In this document: positions 11,830 through 24,420 of the stretch, piece by piece
Position numbering within the stretch: position 1 is the first letter of the stretch
Layout of the letters: the number at the start of each line of letters is the position of its first letter
From: Combretum micranthum
Lineage: Eukaryota; Streptophyta; Magnoliopsida; Myrtales; Combretaceae
Reading direction: 5' to 3'
DNA length: 64,000 nucleotides
Assembly: GCA_024138025.1 (NCBI GenBank)
Contig: JAMXBD010000366.1
Span: forward strand, 744,001 to 808,000
Position numbers and translations under genes: made by a program
The notes under the pieces: model-generated
The model's database searches: none
What the model was told of the DNA's origin: nothing
What the model saw: the letters and a program-made list of their open reading frames with translations, nothing else

Positions 11830-12629
11830 CCACGGATGTTCCTTTTCCCTAACCAATGCAAACCACAGTACACCAGCCACTCTGAATGACCATAGTTGTA
11901 TGACTTCTCCTTCCTCAAATTGTTTCTCTTAACGATTGAATTCCAATTATAGAGCACATAAATAAAAGACTGCTCATCTTCCACTTTCGAAGACTCAAAT
12001 GATTCTCGATCAACTTAAGAGAGGGATCGATTAAGGAAACCTTGATGTCCCCTTGTTTTCCAGCATCTTCTCTTCTTCCACATTGAGGAAGTCTTTCTTT
12101 ACCAACTGAGTTGGAGGGATCGACATCCTATTATGGTGTGCCTGTAAATCAGTCTGTTGAATCTTCTTTCGTATTATTAACACCACGTTGGTACTATTCT
12201 TGCTTTCAATCAATGCCAAGAGATTTCTTGGAGGAGATTTAGGGCATAACTTTGTATCCATATTATTCTTTTGTCTCTTGACATCATTGTTTTTCTTAGG
12301 GTTCTTAGCCCTAGAATTATTGTTGCCCACTAGTAATATACTCACGGCAGATTCTAGCTTTTCTTTAGTACCCATTTTTCTTTTTCTAGGAATAGTAGAA
12401 GTGCCAACGCGAGGTTGATGAAATGGTGACACCACAGCGGACGATGGTGTTTCACTTATAATCTCAATTCTAGGAGTCCTCCTTTTCCTAGGTACGTTGT
12501 TGAAGCAAGCAGCCGCGCAGCATAGGTGAGGAGATTCACTTCATTACTGAAGTGATGGATGGTCTATAGCATCCACAAGAAGCCGCACCCCTTTGAGAGA
12601 CGATCATCATCACCATTATTATATCCCAT
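11830..12629 (-). pseudogene. B3-family (DUF313-type) gene copy D, frameshifted
   Basis: The start at 12,629 gives MGYNNGDDD and LKGVRLLVDAIDH across a frame change. A long open part follows from about 12,510 (PRKRRTPRIEIISETPSS, PRKRKMGTKEK, LCPKSPPRNLLALIES). The B3 part has QQTDLQAHHNRMSIPP, TQLVKKDFLNVEEEKMLE, VSLIDPSLKLIE, SLRKWKM, LYNWNSIVKRNNL and EVIQLWSFRVAGVLWFALV. These last segments are spread over three frames, so at least three frameshifts follow ENKG. This is the longest copy and the closest to a full-length family member, with a basic linker before the B3 domain. Confidence 0.8.
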
Positions 12630-12714
12630 GATCGTCGTCAAGTTTTTCTCCATATTATTAATAAAGGGAACATTGACATGATTGATCTTCCTGAAACAAA
12701 CGAAACCAAATGAG

Positions 12715-12895
12715 CGGAGTTGAAAAAGGAAAATAATAATGAATGTATGTGTTTTGTTTAAGAATGACTGGGCTTGTATATGCATAGAGAGAGAGAGAGA
12801 GAGAGAGAGAATTTTGGAAAGAAAAGATTTAATTTTACCGGACCCTTATCTCAATGTAGCTCTAATTAATATAGTATCTTGCTAAAAAGATTATG
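12715..12895. repeat. 5' flank of B3 copy D, repeated at 13,600-13,790
   Basis: GGAGTTGAAAAAGGAAA, then TTTTGG..AAAGATTTA and ATCTTGCTAAAA recur in the same order at 13,600-13,790. This is a local duplication of the upstream region without the gene. It includes a (GA)n tract at 12,786-12,810. Confidence 0.6.
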
Positions 12896-13096
12896 GCATT
12901 GACAAACACATGATTTTCTTTATTGATAATAACAAATAAAATAAAGGATTCGACCAATTTTGCAAATTTATCTTTTGACGCCACGCCCAATTTAAAGAGG
13001 AATGTGTCCATGCTTGAGAGGATTTTTCTACCATCTTTGAAAATTTCATGGGAAGAAATACTTCAAATAAGCTTTTAATCTACGTGGAATTTTAAT

Positions 13097-13255
13097 CACT
13101 ATAAAAAAACTAGTCTTTAGAGACAGATCATGTGATAGAAAATTGATAAAAGAAATTATATTTCTACAGATAAAATCAACAGCTATGAGTTATGAGACAA
13201 AAATTTATGTTCAGAGATAGAAAACTTGTTTCTAAATACCAATTTTCTTGTAGTG
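13097..13255. mobile_element. CACTA-type MITE, 159 bp
   Basis: Starts CACTATAAAAAAACT and ends TTTTCTTGTAGTG, i.e. imperfect terminal inverted repeats of the CACTACAAGAAAA type typical of CACTA elements. It is flanked on both sides by AAT, the expected 3-bp target-site duplication (13,094-13,096 and 13,256-13,258). There is no coding capacity. Confidence 0.85.
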
Positions 13256-13259
13256 AATT

Positions 13260-13948
13260 AGACATTAAACATAATTACAATAACTAACAAAATTTTAAGA
13301 TCCAATTTTAAAATACTTTCATTTTTATGGAAAATTTTTTTTTTTTTTCCATTCCACCGTCATCTCAAAAATAAAACGAATATCAAGAACCGTATAGACA
13401 GAGAACACGATAACAAAAATTTATATAACTCATCACCACAGTTATCATCCATGATTAAAATCATTAATAATGTGAATGTCGACTCCTTTAACTTTCAAGC
13501 AATATTAAGTATTTAAATGAAAAGGAGTAAAATTAAATACCTGGAAATAAAAAACTAAAGAGGAGGCTGTTGTCGTTCTTATAATTGCCAGTATCCGGAG
13601 TTGAAAAAGGAAAGTAATTATGAATGGGTTAGTTTGTGGTGTTTAAGAATCAGAAGGCTATATATATATGGGAAAGATATTGAGAGATTTGATTTTGGAA
13701 ACAAAGATTTAGTTTTATGTAAGCTTATCTTAATACAGCCCTATATGATACACTATCTTGCTAAAACAGATTCTAACAAAAGAGTGCTTTTGCTTAATAA
13801 TAATAATAAATAAATAAGAAAGACTCATAATCCCATATAACCTGTTTTTATTTTTCAATAGGTCAATTGTAAAGTCATCTCTTTGAGTTTTTAAATCGTA
13901 TACTTACATTCCTAGAACATAAAAAGGTCAAATGCACCATAATTTAAC

Positions 13949-13980
<32 letters not shown>

Positions 13981-15045
13981 GTCTATTTTCTGTAAAGTAA
14001 TGAAAAATAATAATCTATAAGACAATTTCAGAAAATGTAAGAATACAAAATTAGTTTTTTTAACGTTTAGTTTCTTTAAATATTTTTTAGTAGTAATTAT
14101 TTTGGCTTGTTTATTATGTTATGAAGGGTAATATATTTCAAGAATAAAATTTGAGTTTATGCATGGAATTTTAATTAGAATTTCTTTATTCGTCTATTTA
14201 AGTTTTATTTTACTAGAAATCTTCTTCGTTAAGCTTATATAGATCTCTACAAACAAAGGGGACTGATCTTTATAGTTTAGAACCATGGCGGGGGGAGGGG
14301 GAAAGGGCCCTCGACCCGTTCAGAAAAGTCGATTGTTTAATTTTTTTTTTTTAAATGGAAATAGGGTGACATCGAAACTCATATCTACAACTGTTTTAAA
14401 AGATTTTACCAAAATATTAATTATACAAAAATAATGATACGAACACCATCACAATACTACATTATATATTGATATTGCATGTAGTGAATGCGATATAGTC
14501 TAGTATTACTATCTAAATATCACATTAACTACAAACAATATACTTTAAATTAGATGCCACATCTGAAAAGTGAATATCATATTTCATGGGTGCAACATTT
14601 AAAGAACATCTAAATATATGCCATATTGTGTCAATAACTTGACAAACTATAATTGATATTTGTGCAATTTTTTAGTACATTAGAAGACAAAAAATTATCT
14701 CACTATAAATATTATCTATTATATATATTTATTTATTTATTTAAAAGAGCAAATGATAACATAATATGACTAAACATTTACATATTTGTTTTTATAAAGA
14801 TGAGATCATGGGTTTAAATCACTTAAGCCTCATTCTAATTTTACGGGATGCACAAATTATTAAAATGGCATTCATTTTTGGTTTATCTTATAGTTTTTCA
14901 CCACAATTTTTAATAACATTAAATCTATTCATTGCAAAGTTACATTTAACTACATAAGTTCTCTTAAATTGGTATTTTCTATCAGTAGTATATCACAAAT
15001 GATAATGACATTAGCCATGTTACAAATACAAGGTCGTATCATATA
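13260..15045. other. AT-rich intergenic DNA
   Basis: No gene recognised. It holds the 13,600-13,790 duplicate of the copy D flank, a TA/TATG microsatellite at 13,950-13,984, a G-rich tract at 14,287-14,307, and a weak tRNA-like stretch at 14,760-14,825 (ATGGGTTTAAATC as a possible B box). Confidence 0.5.
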
Positions 15046-15900
15046 ATGTATAAATATATAATACTAGTTATATAATTTGGTACAACAAACTTTTTTTTTT
15101 TCCTTTTACAATTATTGTTATCTGTGAATATGAATTATTGAACAATTTACTGTAAAATGATTTATATCTCTTTCTTTTCTTCTTTACCAGAGGACAAGAC
15201 TCAGAGGACCTAGCAATATAATTTAGACAACAACAAAACAAACAAAGAGGATGGGAGTATCATCATAGAATTTATAATGTCAATTTGCTCTTTTTGATCT
15301 ACTTGAAATTTTATGTTTAAATATATCTTTATTACAAAAATAAGTTCTAAGAAATAATTTTATTTTTTATGATTGAAAGTTAAATTTTGTTTCATATATA
15401 TGCCAGAAAGAAAGGGGGGAAAAAAAACGTAATTTAGCCTCTTGTAAAATTCGGGTCCCAACCATTTGACCCCGCACTAAAATTATTTTAGATTTCAGGT
15501 AAATAAAAGAGACGTCAACTTAAAATCCATTAGCATAAATTTTGTTAAAAATCTTTGAAATCAGTGACTATGTATAAACATTATGTGATATTGCTTAAAA
15601 ATTCGTGAATCTGTTTGGCGTTTAAAATCCATGGTCTTACTCTATAAATTCACACATGAGAAAGAAAGAGACAAAAGTTCAATTCGTGTTTAAGTCGTTA
15701 TAATCTTAACATTTTCAGGCTAATTTTGGTCTGACCTAACCATTGGAAACAATAATTTTTTTATTGGATTGAAGTTAAACCAATAAGATATAAAAATTAT
15801 CCAAGGCTCAAATACTGATCTCCACATAAAAGTATTCGTTGAAAAAAAAAAAAAAATAGTACCTACTCAACGAAAAACGCCCATGCAACGGAAAGACCCA
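15046..15900 (+). repeat. Dispersed promoter-like repeat, relative of 54,780-56,860
   Basis: Matches, in order, 54,780-54,970 and then 55,820-56,235. Shared landmarks are GTTCAACAAA with TTTTACA, TATAATGTCAATTTGCTC, TTTTAGATTTCAGGTAAATAAA, and the TATA-like CTATAAATTCACACAT. In the 55-kb copy the match is split by an 833-bp insertion and followed by further tandem copies. Confidence 0.7.
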
Positions 15901-16325
15901 ATGGTCGCCAAACCTTCATCGTCAACAAATCGAAGATTGATGCTTTTATTAATGTTTTGTATTATTCGTGGTGTTTGATTTTATAGCTTGTCAAGGATTA
16001 AACAAGAGATTTTGTTAGCTAATAAAAGGCAAAATAAATAAATAAACAAATTATATTAACCATCCTTATAAAATTTGGGAAATATATCGACACTCTATTT
16101 CTTTTTTCTTTTATTCCTAATATAACAAATTAGCCTCTAAAAATGTCAACATTAACGCAATATTTTTAAAATATAACACATATTTCTAAATGTCAACAAG
16201 AGGAGAATATTTATTACATTTAAAAAAAAAATCGGGAGTCAATATATTTTACAAAGTTTACAAGATGGACAACATAATTTGAGAAAGGAAAAAATAAATA
16301 AATAAATAAAGGACATGAATGACAG

Positions 16326-16643
16326 TTAAGCTTCTAAGATAGATCCAGTGATCTTGGATTGTAACTTTTTGACAACTCGCAAAATTCTGTCAGGGCCATA
16401 TAAGTAAACGAGGAAACCATAAGAAGAGGCTAGGACTAGTCTAATACTAACTAGGTTGCTCTTCCCTTGCAAATTGAGTTTGGTAGAAGCGGAATCCACA
16501 AATGCAGAAGTTGGTTGACGTTTATCTCCATTTGGAGTGAAACATCTTGGTCGTCTTGATCTACCATACTTAATTTTTGCTAGGAACTTACTATAATATC
16601 TGTGTATAAATAGCCAACATGATAAGCTTGAAAAGATAAGCAT
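16326..16643 (-). CDS. Hypothetical small frame, 105 aa
   Basis: Open frame of 105 codons with a less AT-biased codon mix than its surroundings. It is basic in the first third (KIKYGRSRRPRC), then hydrophobic (LVSIRLVLASSYGFLVYLYG), and ends with LQSKITGSILEA. No family recognised. There is no clear promoter or splice evidence and no second copy in the window. It may be an exon of a lost gene, or chance. Confidence 0.25.
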   Translation of the reverse strand: MLIFSSLSCWLFIHRYYSKFLAKIKYGRSRRPRCFTPNGDKRQPTSAFVDSASTKLNLQGKSNLVSIRLVLASSYGFLVYLYGPDRILRVVKKLQSKITGSILEA

Positions 16644-17015
16644 TGAGGGATTTGTTTAATTCGAAGATATAGTTTGATATTTGATGGATTAGATTAAGAA
16701 TAGAGAAATCTGCTATGACTTGGATTTGGGTATATGTTTGTTTGGATTTCTTCATATGTTATGGAAAGAAAAATGCTCAAGATAAAAAAAAAAAAAAAGT
16801 AATAGAAATTATACCAGGCTTTATTAGTATGCTACAATGCATATGAATATTGCACCTTGCAACTGCTCGATGATGCTCAAATTTCGTATTGAAAGTGATA
16901 CTTGTGATTTGTATGTAAATATTCATATCCCATCTTATATATCCGATTTTGCAATATATTTTGATAATTAATTTCATCTAATTTGTATATCGTTTTTCTT
17001 TTTAAGTAATGGTAG

Positions 17016-17714
17016 TGATATGAGTAAAAGGATGAAATACATGCCAAAATATGTAAATAGTATATTTAGTAGGGATCTCAGAAGAACTCAAGCTTAACAA
17101 CAGCTTAATAACTAAACATTCAAGTGCAATTATGGTAGTTAAAACAATATCCACTAGACTAACCGTACAGAGAAACAGATTAATAGCAGACAAAGTATGA
17201 GCAAGGGTCACCCTAGCCATCTTTTCTCTTGAACTTGTTCTTAAGTTTGGAGCTGCTAGTTGCTCGAAGAGGCAATAAGTCCTCTTCAATTACCCTCACA
17301 AAATAATACAAACACAAATAAGTTTTAGTTCCTTAGATCAACAATACATTCAAACCCTAATTCAATTCTTTACTTTTGTAGAGAAATGTGTTCAAGAATC
17401 GTTTAGCTGAAATAAAGATTCCTCACCTTTCAAGTATCGAAGATCCACTACAGTTGGTGTGGACAAGAAATGAGATTTTGTTGAGAGTAGATTTGAAATC
17501 TGGATTTAGGTTTTCCATTTAGGTGTCGAGATAGAATAATAAAGACTGTGATAGGGTTTGTACAAGATTGTCTATATGACATTATTTGACAAGCTTTGTA
17601 CTTAGACATTTCATTCTTGTACAGTGTTGGATTAGTTGATTGGTGTAAGCTAAAGTTTTGAATTTGTATGTTAGTAAGTGGGCTTTACATTGGCTTATTA
17701 GAATAATCCTATCA
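17016..17714 (+). repeat. 5' LTR of gypsy element 1
   Basis: Starts TGATATGAG and probably ends CCTATCA, 2 bases before TTGGTGCTCCTATTGAG (17,717), which sits where a primer-binding site is expected. The primer tRNA was not assigned. It aligns with 22,205-22,870. Confidence 0.8.
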
Positions 17715-17751
17715 ATTTGGTGCTCCTATTGAGTTCTTGATTTTAGTTACT

Positions 17752-18930
17752 ATGGCTGAAGCCACCAGAAGAGTTCTTAGATTGAATGATGAGGTATCCT
17801 TACATTCTAAACAAATTGTGCAGCTGAATGATAAATTTAATATAATGCAATCAAGATAAACATGATAGATGAAAAAATCAATAGTGTAGATGATAATATG
17901 TGTTTTATTGTACGATATGTACAAAAGCATATGGAAAAGGATCAAGCTGAGAATCAGGGCAGAACTGAAACACATGGTAATAATCTGCCTTCATCATATT
18001 ATTTAGGACCAATTAGAAATCATTATCATACATGAAGGGAATCAAGTTAGAATTACCAAGATTTTTCCTCGAATAAGAGGTTGGATCTTTAAGGCTACTC
18101 AATTTTTAAGTTTCATTAGATCCCAATCAAATAGAGTAAAGTTGGCTTCATTTGCAATGGAAAGTGATGCGTTGGAATGGTTCCAGTGGATGACCAAAAA
18201 TGATTTAATTTCAACATGATTTTCTTTTATTACAGCAATGAAAATCATATTTGGACCATCTACATTTGAGGATTTTCAGGATCAACTTTCCAAATTAACT
18301 CAAGAAGGTAGTGTAGCTAAATCAATTGCAATTTGAGAAGCTCTATAATCGAATTTTGGATTATCCAAGAGCTTTTTGATAATATGTTTCATCTCTAGAT
18401 TGAAACCAGTTTTCCAACAGAGGTATTATCTAATAAATCAGTGGGAGTATTCTATTGTAAGCAATTAATTTAGCTAAGTTACAAGAACATAAATTGGGTT
18501 ACTTAATGAATATAACTCATAAAAGTAATTCTATTGTATCATCTAATAAATCAGTAGGAGTATTCACCAATGGTTCTAAAGTGCACTCACTTAGTCTTGC
18601 TATGGCTACATAAAAATCTGTGTTGAACAATGAAAAAATAGTAAGAAGATTTTTCCGTTAAAAAGATGACCCTAAATTGGCCATGAGACGTGAAAAGGGA
18701 TTATGTTATAACTATGATGATAAATATCACAAGGGGCATGTTTGCAAATCAAATTTTCTACTTATGATTCATCCAGAAGATGATGAAGATTATTTTCTCG
18801 ATTGTATTGAGCATGAGGATGGTCAAGATGATTATTATGAGGTAGTTAATCAAGTGAAAGAAGCTAAGATTAGTTATCATGCTTTGTCAGGTGCAATTGT
18901 TCCAAAAACTTTGAAATTCAGGGACAAGTG
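17752..18930 (+). pseudogene. gag of gypsy element 1, broken
   Basis: The gag start is probably ATG at 17,752 (MAEATRRVLRLNDEV). A frame at 18,677-18,930 carries a nucleocapsid-type zinc knuckle CYNYDDKYHKGHVC, in which the second cysteine of the CCHC pattern is Tyr. Stops and frame changes lie between. Gag forms the particle and binds RNA in intact elements. A short motif, TCTAATAAATCAGT, occurs twice (18,430 and 18,541). Confidence 0.75.
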
Positions 18931-21900
18931 AAGGGAGTAGCTTTAAATGCTTTGGTTGATTCGGGTATCACACAAAACTTTATTCAATAAAGTGCTCATA
19001 AGTTGAAAATTCTATTAAAGTGGTACCTCGGTTTTTTATTGGTTGGTGATGGAGATAAATTGGTTTGCACTGGACTATGTAGAAATCTGTTGTTATTATT
19101 CAAGGAGTCACTTTTTCAATAGATTTCTACGTCTTTTTACTAATTCAAGGTGTAGAATTAGTGCTTGATATTCAATGGTTGATCACTTTGGGACCATTTG
19201 CTTCAGATTACAACAAACTTACTATGAAGTTTTGCTGGAAAAATAAGGCGATTTGTTTGACTGGTTCAACTAATATTGCTTGCAAAGAAATATCTTATAA
19301 ACAGTTGATGAAGATGGTGAAAACAAATTCAATGGCTTATTATTTCAATATTGTGGCTTAGGTGGATGTTTCATCATCTTGTACCACTAGAAACGATGCT
19401 TTAGATGCATTGTTGGGTAGATTCAATGATGTTTTTGTGACTCCATCATCATTACTGCCACTTAGATATGTTCAACATCATATCCATTAAAAGAATAAGG
19501 GACAAGCTATCAATATGGGGCCATATAGGTATCAATATTTTTAGAAACAGAGATTGAAAAACTAGCTTAAGAAATGTTGGAATCATGAGTCATTAAACCT
19601 AGCACAAGTCCATTTTCTTCTCCAGTAATATTGGTAAAGAAAAATGATAGATCATTAAGGTTTTGTGTTGATTATTGTGCTTTGAATCAAACCACTATTC
19701 AAGATAACTTTTTGATTCCTACCATTGATGAGTTACTAGATGAGTTAAGGGAGCCACTATAATTTCCAAGATGGATTTAAGGGCTGGATATCATTAAATT
19801 AGAATGTTTCTAGACGATACACCAAAAATAGCTTTTAGAACACATGAAGGCATTATGAGTATGTTGTGATGCCTTTTGGCTTATCAAACGTACCATCTAC
19901 ATTTCAGGCTAATGAATACCATTTTCAAACTATATTTGAGAAAATCCATCATTGTTTTCTTTGATAATATTCTCATTTATAGTAGATCAATGGAAGAGCA
20001 TTTGAGAAAGCCCTTCATTGTTTAAGACATCATTCACTTTTCCTTAAGAAATCCAAATGTTCTTTTGGCTAAGATAAAAGTTGAGTACCTAGGCCAGGTT
20101 GTGTCAGCTGGAACAGTAGGCCCTGAGCTAGAGAAGCTTAAAGCCATTAAAGAATGGTCCTAACCTATAAATGTGAAGCAACTAAGAGATTTTTCAGGCA
20201 TCATAGGTTACCATCATAGATTTGTTAATGATTATACCAAAATTGCTTTTCCACTTACAAATTTGCTAAGAAAAGAACAATTTGTGTGTTTAGATTCTAC
20301 TTAAGCATCTTTGGAAAAGGTAAAACAAATTTTGGTCGTAGTACTAGTTTTAACTTTACCAGACTTTACAAAAACATTTATTTTGGAAACCGACACATTA
20401 AGAACAAGGGTGGGGGCTGTCTTGCAATAAGATAATCACCCAATTGCTTATTTTAGCAAGAAATTTAGTTTGAGACTACAAAAGCCAATACTTATGTACA
20501 GGAATTAGTGGCCATTGTTGAAGCTATATGGAAGTGGCATCAATATCTTTTAGGAAGGCATTTTATTTATTGAAACAAACTAGAGAAGTATCAAGGAGTT
20601 GTTAACACTGGTTATCCAAACTCAGAGCAATAACAACTATTAGTCAACTTTTTAGGCTATGATTATTAGCATTCAATATAAGCCAAGGGTAGAGAATCGA
20701 GTAGTAAACTCCTTATCAAGGATGTTTTCTATGGAGTCATTGTTTTTAGCACTAACCATTCCATGTTTTGATTTTTCAATTGTTTTGAAACAGGCACTTT
20801 CTAAGGATGCTCAATGGTTATCTTTGGTAGATCAGGTGCAAAGAGGAGATACTATTCCTTGGCCATTAATTTATAAAGAAGAAGTGTTATGGTTAAGATC
20901 TCACATATTCTTATATGAAAATTCAACTGTCATTCCAATTTTATTAATGGAATTTCATCGTACCCCAACTGGAGGTCATTTGGGGTGTTAAGAACATACA
21001 AGAGGCTTTCCCTCTCATTTTTTTGGAAAGGAATGAAGACTGTATTGTGGATTTCATTAGAAAAATGTCATGTATTTCAACAAGCCAAATATTTGACTAC
21101 TGTTCCACAGGGTTTAACATTCCACAGAGTGTTTGAAGACATTTCCATGGATTTTATTATAGGTCTATTGGTTTCTCAAGGATATTCAGTCATTCTGGTC
21201 ATTGTAGACCGTTTAACTAAATACTGTCATTTCGGACCATTATGTGCAAATTACACAACTATCTTAGTAGCAAAATTGTTTGTCAAAATTATGGTGAAGC
21301 TTCATGCCTTCCACGCTCTATAGTTTGTGATAGAGATCGTGTCTTTATTAGTAAGTTTTGGAATGAGTTATTTAAACTTAGTGGTACTAAGCTACGGATA
21401 GTTATGCCTATCATCCACAAACTGATGGTCAGTCGGAGGTTGTCAATAGATGTTTAGACCATTACTATGCTATTTTGTTGTGGATGTTCCTAAAGATTGG
21501 CCTAAATTCTTAGCATGAGCTGAATTTTCCTTCAATACAAGTTTCCATAGCAATACAGGATTCACTCTATTTCAAGCATTGTATAGACGACAACCACCTG
21601 CCATTCTAGATTATGTTAGAGGAATAAGTGCTATTGAGGCTATTGATATAGAGTTAACATCTCAAGATGAGATACTTAGAATTTCGAAGACAATTTTACT
21701 TAAAGCTCAACAGGCTATGAAGGTTATTATTGACACTAGTAAGGTCGATAAAGAGTTTAAAGGTTGAGATTATGTGTATGTGAAACTTCAACCTTATAAG
21801 CAATCATCACTTGTCAATAGGCCATCTCAAAAATTGACCAGAAGATATTATAGTCCTTTTCAAATTCTGGAGATTTGGATTAGTAGCGTACAAACTAAAG

Positions 21901-22190
21901 TTTCCTGAGGAGTTACGTATTCATCATGTGTTTCATGTTTCCTTACTTAGGAAATCTAAAGGCATAAATGATGAGACATTTCAGTTGCCTATAGAAGCTT
22001 TGGGTAATTGTCCTATTGCTCAACTTTTAGATGTCTTCTCTCAACGTTCTATTTGGAGGAGAGGCAAGATTATTCCTTAGATTTTGGTTTAGTGGGAATC
22101 TTTTATGGCTGAAGATGCTACTTGGATGGACTTAGACGAGTTTCAAGTTGATTACCCAAACTTTGGCCTTGGGGACAAGGTCAATCTTTT
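18931..22190 (+). pseudogene. pol of gypsy element 1, broken
   Basis: Domains in order: aspartic protease trace with LVDSG at about 18,955; reverse transcriptase at about 19,600-20,000 ([12 protein letters not shown]; the catalytic box reads FFDNILIYS with Asn in place of the second Asp); RNase H to about 20,660; integrase zinc finger (GGHLG, 20,970) and core ([27 protein letters not shown], 21,130-21,460); and a chromodomain-like tail (WESFMAEDATWMDLDEF, about 22,095-22,150). The frame changes repeatedly, for instance at 20,985 and 21,320, and there are in-frame stops. The loss of the RT aspartate alone would inactivate it. Confidence 0.88.
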
Positions 22191-22204
22191 AAGGGGAAGG
22201 GAGT

Positions 22205-22870
22205 TGATATGGGCAAAAGGGTAAAACACAGGCCAAAATATCTGAAATAGTGTATTCAGTAGGGATCTCAGAAGAACTCAACTTAACAATAACTTAATAA
22301 CTAAACATTCAAGTATAGTTACGGTAGTTAAAACAATATATATTGGACTAACAATAAAGAGAAATAGATAAATAATAGATATAGTATGAACATGGGTCAC
22401 CCTAGCTATCTTTTCTCCTGAACTCGTTCTTGTGTTTGAGCTGCTGGTCACTTGAAGAGACAGTAAGTCCTCTTCAATTACCCTCATAAAATAACACAAA
22501 CACAAATAAATTTTAGTTCCTTAGATCAACAATACATTCAAACCCTAATTCAATTCATTACTTTTGTAGTGAAATGCATTCAAGAATCGTTAAGCTGAAA
22601 TAAAGATTTCTCAACTTTCAAGTATCGAAGATCCATTGCAGTTGGTGTAGACAAGAAATTGAGATTTTGTTGAGAGTAGAATTGAATTTTGTATTTAGGT
22701 TTTCCTTTGAAGTGTCGAGATAGAAAAGCAAAGAATATGGTAAGGTTTATATGAGATTGTCTGTACAACATTATTTGACAAACTTTGTACTAAGAAATTT
22801 CACTCTTGTACAGTGTTGGATCAGTTGATTGGTGTGGGCCGAAGTTTTGAATTTGTATGTTAGTAAGACA
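22205..22870 (+). repeat. 3' LTR of gypsy element 1
   Basis: Starts TGATATGGGC right after the purine tract and follows the 5' LTR to GTTAGTAAG. Then ACATATGTTGG replaces the expected last bases, so the end is truncated or diverged. Confidence 0.8.
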
Positions 22871-24015
22871 TATGTTGGATTCATTATTTGATGTCAAATG
22901 GTTTGGAAATAAAATATCATAAAGATTAGTTGTATTGGTTAAAAATAGAGGGGGCATGGAACATGTCTATGAGGGCTAAAATTTATCAAAATATAGGCAT
23001 TTAAACAAAAATTACCAAAGCCTTTGCTAAATGGTAGCTTAAAATTGTGATTTTATAAAATTACAAAAAAGAATCTCATCAATAAACTATGAATCCATTT
23101 TTTTATATGGTAGCTATATACATTTTGTTATAGGGAAGTTTTTGTGCATGTGTATCGCAATTCATAATTGCAATTTTAGTCTATAACTGGGCATGTATAT
23201 CACATTTATAATTGCGATTTTAGTATTTTATTAATGCTTTGATCTAATCACTAACACCATGGAGGAGCTAGAATAATAAAGACATTACAATTTTATGACC
23301 TTTCTTATGATAAGGCACAAAAGAACAAGACAAACCCACACCATAACTAACCACCAACGTCTGAAACCTTAGAAAGAATCATCATCCAAAATCAGAACAA
23401 CGAAGCGTTTTGTTAAAACTCAAATCTCGGACTCAATCCTTAATGATGCCTACCTTAATGCTACTATTTCTTTCCTCCTTTATAATTACAACTTCGAGGT
23501 CCACAAGTGGCTCTGATGCATGTCATTCTTATAATCACGTTTTGTCAATGCGATAGAGTTGTTGTATATGGTATTGCAATTCTGACATTACCAGTTTTCT
23601 ATATCTTTTTCAAACATGCAAATTTACAATTGTAATTTGATAATTATTTTTATTTAAACCTTAGTTAAGTAATTATTTTCAATAAACATCCTAAACAAGG
23701 AAAAAAAACCAAAATAGAGCATATACAATTTAACATAATATTGGACTTAAAAGAATTGCCTTGCTTTACATGTATCCTGTAAAAATGACGTAGTCTGTAT
23801 CTTGCTTAAACTCATTCGGGCATGTTCTTGATTGTTAAACTTAATGAAACTTACATTCTATTTGACTTCAATTTAAACATGACCTCAACTTAAGCAATCT
23901 TGTAGAGGTGTACCTTGCTCACAACTTGATTGCATTCAAATCAAACTCCAATAAATTTTAAACTTGAGCAACTTATGGTCTTATATAAAACTAATTCACC
24001 ACATATTTCCTCTAA

Positions 24016-24018
<3 letters not shown>

Positions 24019-24066
<48 letters not shown>
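24019..24066. repeat. Poly(T) run, 48 bases
   Basis: Uninterrupted T48. It could be the inverted tail of a retroposed sequence or simple slippage; no body with target-site duplications was recognised beside it. Confidence 0.95.
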
Positions 24067-24067
<1 letters not shown>

Positions 24068-24249
24068 TGAACATCACAGACAGCAGCAATTATCATCCAC
24101 TTCATCATTTGCGTTAATCAATAACAAATTTAGGGGCTGATAGGGGCTCCACCTCCTATACTTGGAATTTTATTTATTTTTTTTTTTGGAATTATGTGAC
24201 AAAAAATAATATATTATTTATATATTGAAAAGAGTGAATAATGATAGAT

Positions 24250-24420
24250 AAGTAATTATAGTCTAGTGGTTAACTATATGGCTATGTATTCATGAGGTTA
24301 TGGGATTAAATTTCATTGATATAGTTTTAATTTTTTAACATGGATTTATTACTCTAATTTTCTAATAAATTAAATTCATTTACCTTAAAATTATATTTAA
24401 CTAACTAATAAGTATTTTTT
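24250..24420 (+). repeat. Possible tRNA-derived SINE relic
   Basis: TAGTCTAGTGG at about 24,260 fits the pol III A-box consensus. GGTTATGGGATTAAATTTC, 40 bases later, looks like a decayed B box. AT-rich sequence follows. No poly-A tail or target-site duplication was seen. Confidence 0.35.

Larger units (their letters stand above)
17016..22870 (+). mobile_element. Ty3/gypsy LTR retrotransposon 1 (chromodomain type), decayed
   Basis: Two similar LTRs (17,016-17,714 and 22,205-22,870) enclose a primer-site region, gag, protease, RT, RNase H, integrase and a chromodomain-like tail in the order of Ty3/gypsy elements. A purine-rich tract (AAGGGGAAGGGAG, 22,190-22,202) lies directly before the 3' LTR. 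Many stops and frameshifts show it is inactive. No target-site duplication was found, and the 3' LTR seems to lack the last 40 or so bases of the 5' LTR. Confidence 0.92.

Noticed and set aside
22205..22771. Minus-strand frames in the 3' LTR of gypsy element 1
   Set aside because: Similar frames occur in the other LTR (17,002-17,289), explained by LTR identity; no protein family.
24240..24330. Functional tRNA gene
   Set aside because: The A box fits, but the B box is decayed and no cloverleaf can be drawn; at best a SINE relic.
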